This document shows, piece by piece, positions 25,101 through 34,869 of a DNA stretch of 64,000 bases. The notes below the pieces were generated by a model. The model ran no database searches. It was given only the letters and a program-made list of their open reading frames with translations, and had not been told where the DNA came from. The translations under genes and the position numbers were made by a program. The DNA is from Nephrocerus scutellatus (taxonomy: Eukaryota; Arthropoda; Insecta; Diptera; Pipunculidae), in NCBI GenBank assembly GCA_947095585.1, contig OX352763.1, forward strand, positions 118,523,908 through 118,587,907. Direction: 5' to 3'. Position 1 is the stretch's first letter. Every line of letters begins with the position of its first letter.

Positions 25101-25366
25101 CTACGAGAGTTACCGCGATGACAACATCGTGAATAGAATTAAGCTCGGTAGGATCCGGTGGGCAGGACACCTAGCTCGAATGAGCGAAGAGGATCCTGCT
25201 CGGAAAGTCCTTTGCGGTAGGATTTATGGAATATGACAGCGGTACCGGCCAAGCCTTCGCTGGAAGGATGACGCAGACTAGGACGGCCAGAGTCCCATCG
25301 TCTTGAAATGGGACCGGTGGAGAGATTAATTGCGGGACTCCGGTTAAAGCGCCAAATATGATAATG
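22200..25366 (+). mobile_element. Longest RTE-type LINE copy
   Basis: The most complete RTE copy. Endonuclease (22288-22995): GVGFLVSKRMKPTVIGFKAI, SLINVHAPTEHSPDDEKE, IILGEMNAKIG (decayed GDFNAK), then DSDHYLVGIVLRARI. Linker (22990-23470) with WFDDECKLATERKNVAYRAM. RT (23420-24091): GILERWEEHFHELLNGQLTE, NNKAPGLDGIPAE, HRGITLFSTAYKVFSSFLQD, GPYQCGFIPGKSTTDQI, LFIDFKAAYD. A SINE interrupts at 24089; RT resumes (FGIPNKLARL) with YADDIN at about 24597. The C-terminal part follows (24756-25240, TYLGSTVAADNSM-type). The 3' end is an ATG-rich tail. Several stops and frameshifts make it inactive. Confidence 0.85.
24089..24340 (-). mobile_element. tRNA-derived SINE, copy 1 (intact ends)
   Basis: This 252-bp insertion in the RTE RT gene is flanked by the 11-bp repeat AACTTTATAAA at 24078-24088 and 24341-24351. 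Read on minus, it starts with a tRNA-like head: A box TGGCTCAGTGG (24314-24324) and a B-box region TTCGAATCCC (about 24275). A unique body follows, then a tail ending in TATTATTATT-type repeats (24089-24100). Internal Pol III promoter, TSD and simple-repeat tail define a SINE. It has no coding capacity and depends on a LINE for movement. Confidence 0.85.
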
Positions 25367-25405
25367 ATGATGAGATGGCACTCCACTCCAGTGCCATCTC
25401 ATCAT
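25367..25405. repeat. Perfect 16-bp hairpin at an RTE 3' end
   Basis: Arms 25367-25382 and 25390-25405 are exact reverse complements (ATGATGAGATGGCACT and its complement) with a 7-nt loop. The left arm begins in the ATG tail of the RTE copy. It is not followed by a T-run and is unlikely to be a terminator. A fold-back event at insertion is a possible origin. Confidence 0.75.
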
Positions 25406-25460
25406 TGTTGTGAATATGTGTGTAAGAGCATCACACCTAAACCACTGGTCATATTGTTTA

Positions 25461-25877
25461 TCTATATAAATAAAAATTAAATGCTCTTTGTTGGTAAGCG
25501 CATCACTTGAGAACGGCTGGATCGATTTGGCTCATTTTTTTTAAAAAAAAATGTTCTTAATAGTCCGCGTAAGGTTTTTACGGAAAGAAAAGCTGGAAAA
25601 GTTGCTCGAAAAATTGAGGTATTCGGGAAAAACTGAAAGTCCTTTTTTTCTATGGGATTTTTGTATGAACTCGCGACTCGCGAATTCACGATTCGAACGA
25701 TGGATTTGGGTAATTCTTTTTTTAATTTGGTTATTAGTTACTTCCTTTTACACATAAAGGTTTGTGAAGTAAGTTTTGTTGTATTTCTTGATTATGGGCT
25801 ATAGAATATGTAAAATGTTAATATCAGCTACCACGACGGTAAGATGAAGGTTCATGTGTCCGCCCGGGAACAGCTAG
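25461..25877 (+). mobile_element. Non-autonomous Helitron-like element
   Basis: The element starts TCTATATAAATAAAAATT directly after an A (25460) and ends CAGCTAG directly before a T (25878). This is the Helitron rule: 5'-TC, 3'-CTRR, insertion between A and T. The subterminal text (GAGAACGGCTGGATCGATTT) has the style of widespread insect non-autonomous Helitrons. A GC hairpin just before CTAG is not obvious, which lowers confidence. There is no Rep/helicase coding. The DNA just upstream (25408-25440, ATCACACCTAAACCACTGG) matches a unit of the array near 59790. Confidence 0.55.
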
Positions 25878-26416
25878 TTTTTAATAAATGTTTGTTTTAT
25901 AAAATGTTCGTAGTAAATATAAACAAAATTATATAACAATTATATGTACATTTGATAGTTATCATAAAAATAATGTTATTGATAATGAAGTGAGCCATGG
26001 AAAAGTATGCCTTAGCAATGGGTCTAAAAAAAGGTTGAAAAATTCTGTCCTCGTCAGGATGGTCAGGAGAGAAGCACACAATACTTCTGTCTGTCTGCCT
26101 GTCTATCAATAACGAGTACGATATACATAGACATTAACTGAACAATAATTGACACCAATACATACACATAAGGAATAATAAGTTGTGGCATGCACACGTC
26201 AAGTCCTCGACCTCGTTTAGATGGACGCGTGTGTCTGTTGGTCGACGAGTGTCTGTCAAAAGGAAGCATTGCGAGTAGTTAAGGATCTCATAGGTAATAA
26301 CTAATAACTAAGACTACTCGGTAATATCACTCGAACAGTCCGTTTTTTTACATTGCTGCACATGCATGCGGCCGCCCGAGGAAGCAAAGCAACAACCCCA
26401 CCCGCCCATAACTCAC

Positions 26417-26553
26417 CTGTTATCCTGATGATGGTCTTTATCCTTTTCATGTTCTCGTTCATGTTCACGCTCCCTTTCTCTTTCCCTTTCCCTTTCCCGT
26501 TCCCGTTCCTTCTCCTTTTCCTTCTCATTGTGTTTATCCTTATTTTCTGTCAT
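26417..26553 (-). CDS. Candidate first coding exon, Glu/Arg-repeat protein
   Basis: On minus, an ATG at 26553 (preceded in frame by a TAA at about 26619) opens 45 codons: MTENKDKHNEKEKEKER, then a run of alternating Glu and Arg with His near the end, then HEKDKDHHQDN. The frame meets a strong splice donor AG|GTGAGT at 26416. Without splicing it stops at once. Codons mix GAA/GAG and CGG/AGG/AGA/CGT, which is more like constrained protein than pure microsatellite slippage. Such charged repeats occur at the start of nuclear regulatory proteins. No downstream exon was found, so family and function are unknown. A simple-sequence artefact remains possible. Confidence 0.4.
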
Positions 26554-26984
26554 TATATGACGTGGGCAATACAAGCAACCGATATCCTTGAATATTTCAA
26601 TCGCGTCGGTTTACTGGGTCAGCCGCACGGCGGTAACAGAGGTGAAAACGAATTCTTCCTGATTCGTGCTGTGGAATGATGACCGAGGGTAAACACACGC
26701 GCGCGGTTAGGATGCACACTACACACTTACTGAGTCGTCACTTCATGTACGGCTTTTGTGTGGGTGCTTGTTTAGGAAGTACATATACATTATTCGATTT
26801 ACACGACACACACCCACTTGTTGGCAGCTGGCGGTGTTTTCAGTTTTCAGACAAAATTGGTGCGTTTCTGTCGATTGATGGTCACCTTTAAGAAATTGTT
26901 AATGGAATTCGAAAAGCCTGAAATTTGATGTTTGATAAAATTAGAAAAGTCTTCCCTTAGGTTAGGTAAAGGTGGCTGTCAGTG

Positions 26985-27742
26985 AAACCGACACACTTAG
27001 GCCAGTAATGGTCTATTGTGACACCACACGGATCAGGAAAAATTCCTCCAACCTACTCGATGAATCAATTAGAGCTTCGTATGAAGCGTAGGTGACTACC
27101 AATGTCAATGTTGATGAGATCATTAGTGTCGTGTTGCAGAAGAAAGCTCCCATATGGAGAGGGCTGAAGAAGTACAAAGAAAATGGACGATGGTCTCCTC
27201 CTCCTTATCCATGCAGGTTCTGCAAAAGTCATTCGAGAAGCCTCCAAGTCTTGCTGCATGCTTGGCTATGAGACAGTGTCCAGTGTTGAGACCTACAATA
27301 GCACCAATGTGCGATATATTTGAGAGATCAAACACTTGGAGCATTTCGGATCCAGCTTGGGCCAGATCTGTTGTACCGTTTGACCACCTACCGTTAGTTT
27401 TTACATTAGCATCCCGCTTTAATAAGAGTTGACATGTAGCTTGATATGCCTATGGAACCATATAATAATTTTAGCCTGGAAAACACTACAGTGATTTGGA
27501 AGACGGAAAGAGAACACCTCCGTATCAGTTTTTGACCCGTCTGTGTAAAAATGAATGTGTTCATCTTCCAGGTAAGCGTCTTCGTCCCAGAATGATCTGA
27601 AGGCAGTCCACCATACAGTTATACCGTATAGAAGAGTAGGTCGTACCACCAACAAGAGAAGTGCACCTTGAACTACCAAAGCCAACCAGGGAATGTCAAA
27701 CACATATGGTCCGAAACGAACGCACACCCCAATATCCTGCAC
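26985..27742 (-). pseudogene. LOA/I-like LINE 3' part (RNase H and zinc finger)
   Basis: Minus strand. The frame ending at 27419 has RPTLLYGITVWWTAF (RT thumb region), then HFYTDGSKTDTEVFSFRLPN (RNase H start, DGSK catalytic block) and CSVFQAK. Further on, 27344-27123 reads VGLNTGHCLIAKHAARLGGF then CRTCMDKEEETIVHFLCTSS, the C-terminal zinc-finger-like motif. The 3' end near 26990 has a TGTGGTGTCACAATAGACCA-type sequence shared with 34450, 44760 and 61370. Frames are interrupted. The same family as 60340-61398. Confidence 0.75.
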
Positions 27743-27744
27743 TA

Positions 27745-28430
27745 ATCGATCGTCAGTAAAATATGATGGCGGTAAGGAATTACTGTCCTCTGTTGAACGA
27801 ATGAAAGACTTGCTGAATGCTAATGGCTATGACATGGAAAAGGACTTCTTGCCTAGAACAATACCCGATCTGTTACGCGAAACTACTCTGGTTTGGTACA
27901 GGAACAACAAGCAAATGTGGCAGCGATGGAGGATTTCATGAAATTCCGTTATCAAGAACGACTCGAAGACGACATCCGACCAAGTCGCCAAAAGCCTCGC
28001 GAGTGTTTCAAAGATTACCTAGCTGATGATCGTATATTGGAGACCGCACTACAGGAGTACCAGTTGTACATACGTCGCAAAGATTTCTATAACCAGGAGG
28101 AGCTGATCGCAATAGCTGAGGAACTCGAGAGGTTTTGGGGAAAACAAGACCCAATTTCTGCAGTCCGCAACCATTACACTGTGGAATTACACCAGACGCC
28201 GAATTTCTTATCGATCGACGAACAGGAACAGGCCAACAGGAGCATTTTCATAGAAGTTATAGGAATGAGATCCTATTGTTTTATTGGGAATGTGGCCGAA
28301 GGAATACACGCACTAAAGAACGTTGCAGGTTTAAGGCGTGAAAAGCGTGGGGCACATTCAGACCTCAAACATCGATGCCACCGATGAGAGTTGAAGTTCT
28401 TTAGCAAGACGCGAGCCGGTTGCACGCACA
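27745..28430 (+). pseudogene. LTR retrotransposon gag fragment
   Basis: Frames 27693-27941 and 27893-28387 join by frameshift: KYDGGKELLSSVERMKDLLN, RETTLVWYRNNKQMWQRW, then FMKFRYQERLEDDIRPSRQK, RECFKDYLA, EYQLYIRRKDFYNQEELIAI. This is the conserved core of retrotransposon gag ('ALVWYR', 'Y..R.Q.P.ESF.DY'). A decayed CCHC knuckle (CFYWECGRRNTRTKERCRF) follows near 28285-28340 in another frame. It is continued by a protease piece after the SINE. Gypsy-like is most likely. Confidence 0.75.
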
Positions 28431-28432
28431 TG

Positions 28433-28702
28433 TAACCCCAGGCCAGTGGATAAGAGCATGGCTTCTGAGCGGAGGTTCGTGGTTACACCAAAAGTATTTT
28501 TCACAGTGAGAGTAATAACTTATCACGGAATGCTTCTCTCTTCTTTTTCTGTTATGCTTCTCAATTCGACGTTCGGATCCGGCATTAAATTGTAGATTCC
28601 CTCTATGTGTGTGAAAAAATATACATGCACAACACAATTGGTCGCGAGAAGCTAGGTCTTGGACCGCAATGGTCTGTCGCGCCGAATATTATTATTATTA
28701 TT
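28433..28702 (+). mobile_element. tRNA-derived SINE, copy 3
   Basis: A + oriented copy of the SINE family. CCAGTGGATAAGAGCATGG is the A-box side, slightly truncated. GGTTCGTGGTTACACC is a damaged B-box region, then GTATTTTTCACAG and GAGAAGC body blocks, an inset with ATATACATGCACAACACAA, and GGACCGCAATGGTC before an ATTATTATTATT tail. It sits between the gag and protease pieces of an LTR element. Short TAACCC repeats lie at both ends but are too short to prove a target duplication. Confidence 0.7.
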
Positions 28703-29090
28703 AACCCTCAACAGTGCATCGGCGGTCGTAAATATAGACACAGGAGCAACACGGAGCTTTGCCAGTGAGGTTTTCATCCAAACGCGGGGGAGTTCCGGAC
28801 AAAATCACAACTAACAAAAGTAATTGTTGGTATCGCTGATGGAACTCCGAGAGAAATTAACAACACCGTTGTCGTCAAAGTAAGATTGAGAACCACATCC
28901 TGTCAAACTTCTCTACTAGTATTACTGGGAGCGAAAGACGATTTGCTGTTGGGAATCGAACCGTCTGGCTCAACTTGGAGTTGCTGCGGACGTTCGCCTC
29001 ACTCACTAGTGTCGAAAGTCAACGAAGGAGGACTTTTGGCAGCGGTATATTGAAAACGCGACAATCAGGTGAGTCCCACCTATCTAGCCT
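28703..29090 (+). pseudogene. LTR retrotransposon aspartic protease fragment
   Basis: Starting near 28708 the + frame reads SASAVVNIDTGATRSFASEV, the retroviral-type protease active site D-T-G-A. After a frameshift, LVSLMELREK-type text follows, then RKTICCWESNRLAQLGVA (a decayed '..LG..WL' block near 28930-28970). It continues the gag fragment at 27745, split from it by the SINE. It is inactive, and no RT follows. Confidence 0.65.
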
Positions 29091-29099
29091 GACAGTTTA

Positions 29100-30070
29100 G
29101 TATCCCATTTCTTGATTTCGAAACACTGGCGGGTCTTATCGGACTCCATCTCGAAATCTAGAAAATCTTGATAGAGCGAGTTTTCCCTGTTAGGCAAAGT
29201 GTTGGAGCGTCACTTTGCCTTCAGGACTCTGGCGGGCCTTATGGAACTTTATCCTGAACCTTGATCTCTTGCAGGGCCTAGAGTGAGAAGATAAAGAAGT
29301 TAGCATCGGGCTAAATGTTTAAAACGCTGTTGGCAGTCGGCCAAACTTTTCTCTCAAATTATGGAAATCTCTTAGGTTTTCTATGTTCAACAAATAGTTG
29401 GTAAAAATGTAACGCCTCATTATGGTGTTGAAGAAATAGGCGTGGCTAACTTAACTACATGCTCTTGTGCAAAACTTAAGTCTCCTTCCGTTCTCGAATT
29501 CATTTCCGGTTAAAGTTTAATGAGGGGCATGGCAGGGGCCGTATTTTCTAACGAAGTCGGTTTACGGATTACGGTTAATCTATTTACCGGTTTTCTATCT
29601 CCAACGGTTTGAGCTAAATCGCTTCCACAGACTGATAGACGAACTGAAATGGTTCAACCGTCGCAACTCGAAATATCATCATTGCCGGAGACGCTCCCTT
29701 TTGGGTGATAGAAAGGTATGGACAATGCTATTATATTTACTTACCACCTAGTGTAGGGTATAGAAACAAATATCAATTGAAGCTCGAAGCTCTTCTTGTT
29801 CTTTAAAAGATTCTTGCAGTCATACAGACACAGTCTTTTAGTGTTGCACATTCAGTCTGTGGATTGGTCTTGGTCTTGATAGTGAAGTGCTAGATGAACA
29901 ATTTTGCTAATCACTACAAACTGTATATGATTTCGACACACAGCTGCAACACATTCCTTCTCATATAAGGACACGAAGCAAATGGTTATGCTAATCACAA
30001 ATTGCTGGCTCATCAAACGGGAATACCTAAAGTGGACATGTGCCAGTCACAGTTTAAGTAAAGTTAGCAA
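29100..30070. other. Unassigned; weak repeat
   Basis: No gene supported. A loose direct repeat (CTGGCGGGTCTTATCGGACT at 29128, CTGGCGGGCCTTATGGAACT at 29229) lies downstream of the LTR protease fragment and could be the non-coding end of that element, but no LTR boundaries are visible. Confidence 0.35.
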
Positions 30071-30073
30071 AGT

Positions 30074-30305
30074 GTAACATCAACAAGAAATAACATCAGA
30101 ATGTCCTTTTTTAAGGAAACAATAAACTTTTGGTGGGTCAATAGTCTGTCTACCAATTAAACTTTCACTCCAATTATAGCATGCACTTCATACTAGCAAT
30201 GTTACATCAACAAGGAATACCATCAGAACCTCTTTTCCTTTTGGAAACAATAAACTGTTAAGGATTTGGTCTGTTTACCAATTAAACTTTCGTTCCAATG
30301 CCCGA
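30074..30305 (+). repeat. 127-bp tandem duplication
   Basis: Two diverged copies start GTAACATCAACAAG (30074) and GTTACATCAACAAG (30201). Both continue through GGAAACAATAAACT and CTACCAATTAAACTTTC / TTACCAATTAAACTTTC. Period 127 bp, two units, no coding sense. Confidence 0.75.
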
Positions 30306-30309
30306 CAAT

Positions 30310-31665
30310 TTGATTTTTTGACAAAATCCCATACTAGCTATGACTGCCAGTAACTAATTGTGTCCTGCAAAGAATTATTTTCAATTTTTAAATGTCCTTT
30401 CCGAATGCTGTTTGGTCTGCCATCCGTTACCACTAACTGCCTCAAGCTTTTGAAGCTTCTTTGAAGAAAACAAAAAATGCAAGCAATTAGTGTCGGTGCG
30501 ATGGGTGAGGCAGGCGGGTAGTTCCACACAAATCGAAGCAATTATTTGTGTGTTCATGGCGGCCGTGGACTGCACGCGTACTCAACTGTGTCTGTGTCCC
30601 TGAAATATAACCACGCCGTAAGCCTTCAGTTACCTGCCGGCTAACCACATGTCGTTAAAATCGTAATTTTCATCAGCGCCCATTGCGATCCACTTTACGA
30701 CTTTACACAAAAACGACTATGGTGGTGGCAAGGAGTTTTTTGCCCATTCCACGAGGCGTAAATGGCCCTTAATAAAAGCTAACCACCACCAAATGGATTA
30801 TGTGGTGCGGGAAAAAACCCTAAACGATTTGTTAGTCCAAGTAGCCAGTGGGTCGGCTTAGGAATGTAATTTGTTCTCATGAAAGGCAAGGTAAGAGTGT
30901 CCAACCGCCTCTTCCACCACGATTTGTTAATACTGCGACTCGAGAACCGACGACGACGACGACGATGACTTTGCGTGCGATGAGTGCATCTTTCCGTTTT
31001 TTATAAAAAACTCACTTGATGGCAAAGTTAGTGTCTCACTCACGACCGCTTATCACACGCAATTCTTTTCTTTTTTGTTCCGTTGAGTAGCAGCAGCTTA
31101 CGCGTCGTCTAAATGCGCGGCAAAATGTCCACACACGCACACACAAACACACACAGGATATCACAGGATTCCTTGCATCAGTTTTATAAACTATTTTACC
31201 GTTGTTCGTTTTCTCGTCCGTCCGATTCCGGCGAAAGGATAACAGCGACTAAAGTCGAACTCCTTGATCCGCTCGTATTTTAAAGGATTGTGCGAAATGG
31301 TGCGTCCTTGTTCGAGCAGCAGAACATTCTTAGGAAGTTGCGACGAAAGATTGTCCTGAGATTTTCTCCTGTTGCGGGATAAAAGCTCTTTATTATTTGG
31401 ACATTTATGTGGAGACAGTAAGAGAGACAGCGAGGGAGCTTTTTAAGAGTCCCGTATGTACTCTAGGAAGGGTGGTTTTCTCGAAAAGGCAGGCATGCAA
31501 CACGGTTTTTTTGTAATTTGTGCGGCGTTGCCATATCCATATTTTGTCAGGAGCAGAAGAATATTCCGTTGTTGTTTTGACATTGTCGACATTCTGGCAT
31601 CGTTGTACGTGCAGCTTGAGGTGACGTTATGAAACTATCAGTTATATTACATAACTTATTGTCAA
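30310..31665. other. Unassigned sequence
   Basis: No supported gene. A GAC-repeat stretch at 30948-30967 and a CACA-rich stretch at 31131-31155 are simple sequence. Nothing else is recognised. Confidence 0.4.
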
Positions 31666-31669
31666 TTTA

Positions 31670-32340
31670 TATTGAAAAGTTTGAGAATCACTGAAAGCGT
31701 TGTTGCCATCGAAAATTGTCTTTGCGAAATGTTTTTGAGAGCCACTGAAAAATTTGCTGCCATTGTGGTTTATGTCTACGCTAAAATTTTGAGAATCACT
31801 AAAATACTTGCTGCCAATGTTTTTTGTATCTACCTTAAAAGTTTGAGAATATCATTAAAAGATATGGAACACTACGGTAAGAGTTTACTCACTGAAAGCA
31901 TTGCTGTCATTGTAGTTCATGTCTCCGTTAGGTTAAAGGTTTGAGAATCAATGTAAAAGTTGCTGCAATTGTGGTTCAGGTCTAAGTTAAAAGTTTGAGA
32001 ATAGTTACAAAGATATGCTGCCATTGTGGTTTATGTCTCTGTATGTATGAATCACTGAATCAGTTACTGCCAGTGCGAGTGGTTTATGTCTCCGTTAAGT
32101 TAAAATTTTGAGAATCGCTGAAAAAGTGGCTGCAATTGTAGTTTATGTCTACGTTGACAGTTTGAAAATCACTGAGAGTTGATTTGATTGTTTTTTTTAT
32201 TTAGCGCTCGCTTCAAAGGATTGTGGTTTATATCTATTTGCTGCCTTGTGATTTATGTCTCTTCTAAATGATTGAGAGTCACTGAAAGCGTCACTGTCAT
32301 TGTGGTTTAAGCCTCCTTTTAAAGTTTGAGAATCACAAAT
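31670..32340 (+). repeat. 54-bp satellite array
   Basis: About twelve diverged units share TTTGAGAATCACTGAAA, then TTGCTGCCATTGTGGTTTAT and GTCT. Unit starts (TTTGAG) fall at 31680, 31734, 31788, 31842, then about two units on at 31940, 31994, about 32049, 32107, 32161, about 32271 and 32324. The spacing is 53-58 bp, or about double where one unit is eroded. Long open frames here are repeat artefacts. Confidence 0.85.
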
Positions 32341-32586
32341 TTGCGTACGTGCATTATTAGTATATTGATGAGGAGAACATTAAGTTAACAGTTGTTGTGT
32401 AGCGCGCAGATTATAAGGAAAATGAGAGTAAGTTTATTAAAGAGAGTGAGTTGCGATAAATGCAGAAGAGAGGAATAAATTGTGTCGTCGAAGTTTTTCA
32501 GGTTTTTACCTGTGAAGTGAATATCCTCATTAGATTCGCTCTTTGTGAAGTAACTGCGTAGATTTTTTCCTTCAAAAAGGTTGGGA

Positions 32587-33290
32587 TTAACTGGGTGCAG
32601 TAACTTTATTGAGCCGAAGCACTTCCCTTACACTTTCCTTTTTTCCTCTTCGCTTGTGCAAGATAGCAAGATAGAGTCTACCGAACTTGATGTCCGTCAC
32701 GATGTTAACATCGCGGTATCGCTCGTAAATCCCATCAATAAAGAGTCTCGTCCTTCTTAACAGACGGGACCAACAATTCTCCGTAAGACTTTTGTTTCGG
32801 ACTCTGCTAAGAGGTGAGACAGACAGCACCCAAGTCTCGGATCCACAGGTAAATGCTGTTATCTCCATTGTCTTACACACTACCAGCTGTTAAAGTTATG
32901 GTTTTGTGAAGTCTGCCGTGTGTGTAATTCTCGTTCTATGCTATTATCGTCTACTTGATTTGACCGGAGATAGTTTCTCTAATTTGCGCTCCACTATCTT
33001 AACTGAGCGACCAATGCTCGTAGACGTTACCATCTTTACTTTGTTTCGTTCTTATTTATGTGCAGACCCTAATTACGTGCCGCCTGCTGGTCATATCTGG
33101 ATGAACGCTTCTTGCAGAGTCTGTAAAGGTATCTACTTAGAAATTCCATATCTGTTTCTAGATGGGCTTATTATAGAGGATTGTTCCTCTCGCCGTTTCA
33201 TTAAAGTCTGGTATCAGTTTCTCCAGCGTCAGGTTGAAAAGGACGAAGACCAGTCCCTCGCCATGTTAGGTGCCGTTATAGATGTTGGAT
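32587..33290 (-). pseudogene. Old RTE-type LINE copy
   Basis: Minus strand. The frame 32880-32587 reads TCGSETWVLSVSPLSRVRNK, then LFIDGIYERYRDVNIVTDIK and RLYLAILHKRRGKKESVREV, a diverged version of the RTE C-terminus (GSETWA, LYNDEIYERYRD, RIKLGRL). Upstream (33290-32900) are decayed counterparts of the YADD neighbourhood, seen as ILYNKPI-like and LQEAFIQI pieces. It is more diverged than the 22 kb copy, so from an older wave or a sister subfamily. Confidence 0.65.
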
Positions 33291-33299
33291 AGGCTATAA

Positions 33300-34440
33300 G
33301 GTATCTAAGGGAAACCACCTCATAGTAAGTTCATGAATACACAAAACAACCAAATGACCCTCAGTCTCCAGTAGACCTTAAATGAAAAGTAACCAAAAAT
33401 CTGTAATTTGTTACACTAAGAAGGAAGAGCGACCCCTGGGTGACCGGCGAGCGTCACCCGAACATACAACGTTACAACACTAATAACGAGAAGTAGTAGG
33501 CGACCATGGTCTAGGTTTTAAAAATGAAAGAGGCAAAAAATTTGTCAAATTCTGTCAACTGAACGATAAAACCGATCAGTAACATAGCTAGAAAACACAT
33601 ACCTACAATAGCAGTGTGTAGAGCTAGAAGGATACGACAGAAACCAGGACAGCTTTAGCCTCCATAAGAAGGTTAAGGAAATCTCTGCGATTAAACGAAA
33701 AAAGCAATACGGCACACCTCGTGAACGCTAACAAGAAGTTAGAAGATGATATTGGGCGTGACAACCGCGGCCCGACCCCGGTCTTCCGCTTTAAATTCTA
33801 TAAACTGAAGGTATAGTCTATAGCGAGTTTTGGAACTGGCGTTTTTCCATCGCCTGTCTAAGGGTGAAAATCTGTGGTCGAATCGCCACATACATGACGT
33901 GAATTTTGATTTGGTATGATCGCTTACGTGAACGAGCGAGGAGTAGTAATCGTTCCAATGTAAATACTCGATCACTCGTTAACGTATAGATTTCATTCAC
34001 TCGTTAACTGATGTTGTAATTCGACCCCTGATCATTTGTTTATTTTACCGTCATGTAGTCAGACTGGTATGGGCCAATAAGAGTTTCAGTGTTGTCTTGA
34101 AGGATAGAAGGGAACATTTTTTATACGTTGTACTCATAACATGGTCTTTATGCCAAAACAATTGCTGCATCTCATATGCATATGCACGGAGCACAGGAAG
34201 CTCTGGTCAATACCTGTTACTTTATATTGCTGTTAAGCTATACAGCAGCTTAAAAGCTATCCTTAATGACAATGTTACACAGCAATAGTTTATGTGTTTT
34301 TAGCCGAGATGAACCACAGAAGTATTAGGTTCAAAAATAATACTCTGCTACAGAATTCCCTCTTGTGAATTTGTGCATAAACATAAATGATAAACAACAG
34401 TAAATAAGCTATGAGCAAGTATTAGTTAATATGTAGGTTT
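33300..34440. other. Unassigned sequence
   Basis: Nothing supported. A short stretch at 34058-34090 (GACTGGTATGGGCCAATAAG) resembles the RTE 'GPYQCG' coding DNA read in antisense (compare 15836-15858) and may be another RTE scrap. Confidence 0.4.
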
Positions 34441-34449
34441 AGAGTCGGT

Positions 34450-34860
34450 GGCTGCTTTTGTACACTTAGGCCCGTTACGGTCCATTGTGGTACCACAGAA
34501 TCAATGCCTTTCCCCTTTTATCAAAAAGCCCACTTTGTGCTTTTAATAAATTTCAGGATGTCTCGCACTTTACTGTTTACGTCCGATAAGTTCTTGGGTA
34601 ATATCCCAAATGTTTTTTGCCTTCTGCTGGAAAGGCCCTCACTTTTACACAGGAAGTGGGATACTGTTTCTTCCTGCTGGACGACACATCCGATCACCGC
34701 GTATTGCCAATACGTAACAGGTCTTGGCAGATATGTTTTCTCTCTACTTTCATCGCCTGATTGGACGATTGTGGTCCTCCAAGAAACCAGAAACTTGCAA
34801 ACGTCACGTTATTCAACTGACCACTTCCGTTGCATATCATTCATTTCAAAATAAAAACGA
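34450..34860 (-). pseudogene. LOA/I-like LINE 3' end
   Basis: Read on minus, the right half gives decayed ITG..LL... text. The left end has GATTCTGTGGTACCACAATG then GACCGTAACGGGCCTAAGTG, the 3' terminus shared with copies at 26985, 44750 and 61398. The + open frame 34504-34854 is the antisense shadow. The copy is truncated and closed in frame. Confidence 0.6.
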
Positions 34861-34869
34861 CTCTCTATA

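Noticed and set aside
26353..26679. 108-codon hydrophobic + frame (Phe/Pro repeat)
   Set aside because: It is the antisense of the Glu/Arg-repeat exon; the Phe-Pro run is the complement of a purine-rich repeat.
31672..31944. 90-codon + frame with repeated LRIT
   Set aside because: Translation of the 54-bp satellite, which is open because 54 is a multiple of three.
32906..33292. 128-codon + frame
   Set aside because: Antisense of an RTE relic; the motifs appear only on minus.
34504..34854. 116-codon + frame
   Set aside because: Antisense shadow of a LINE 3' end on minus.
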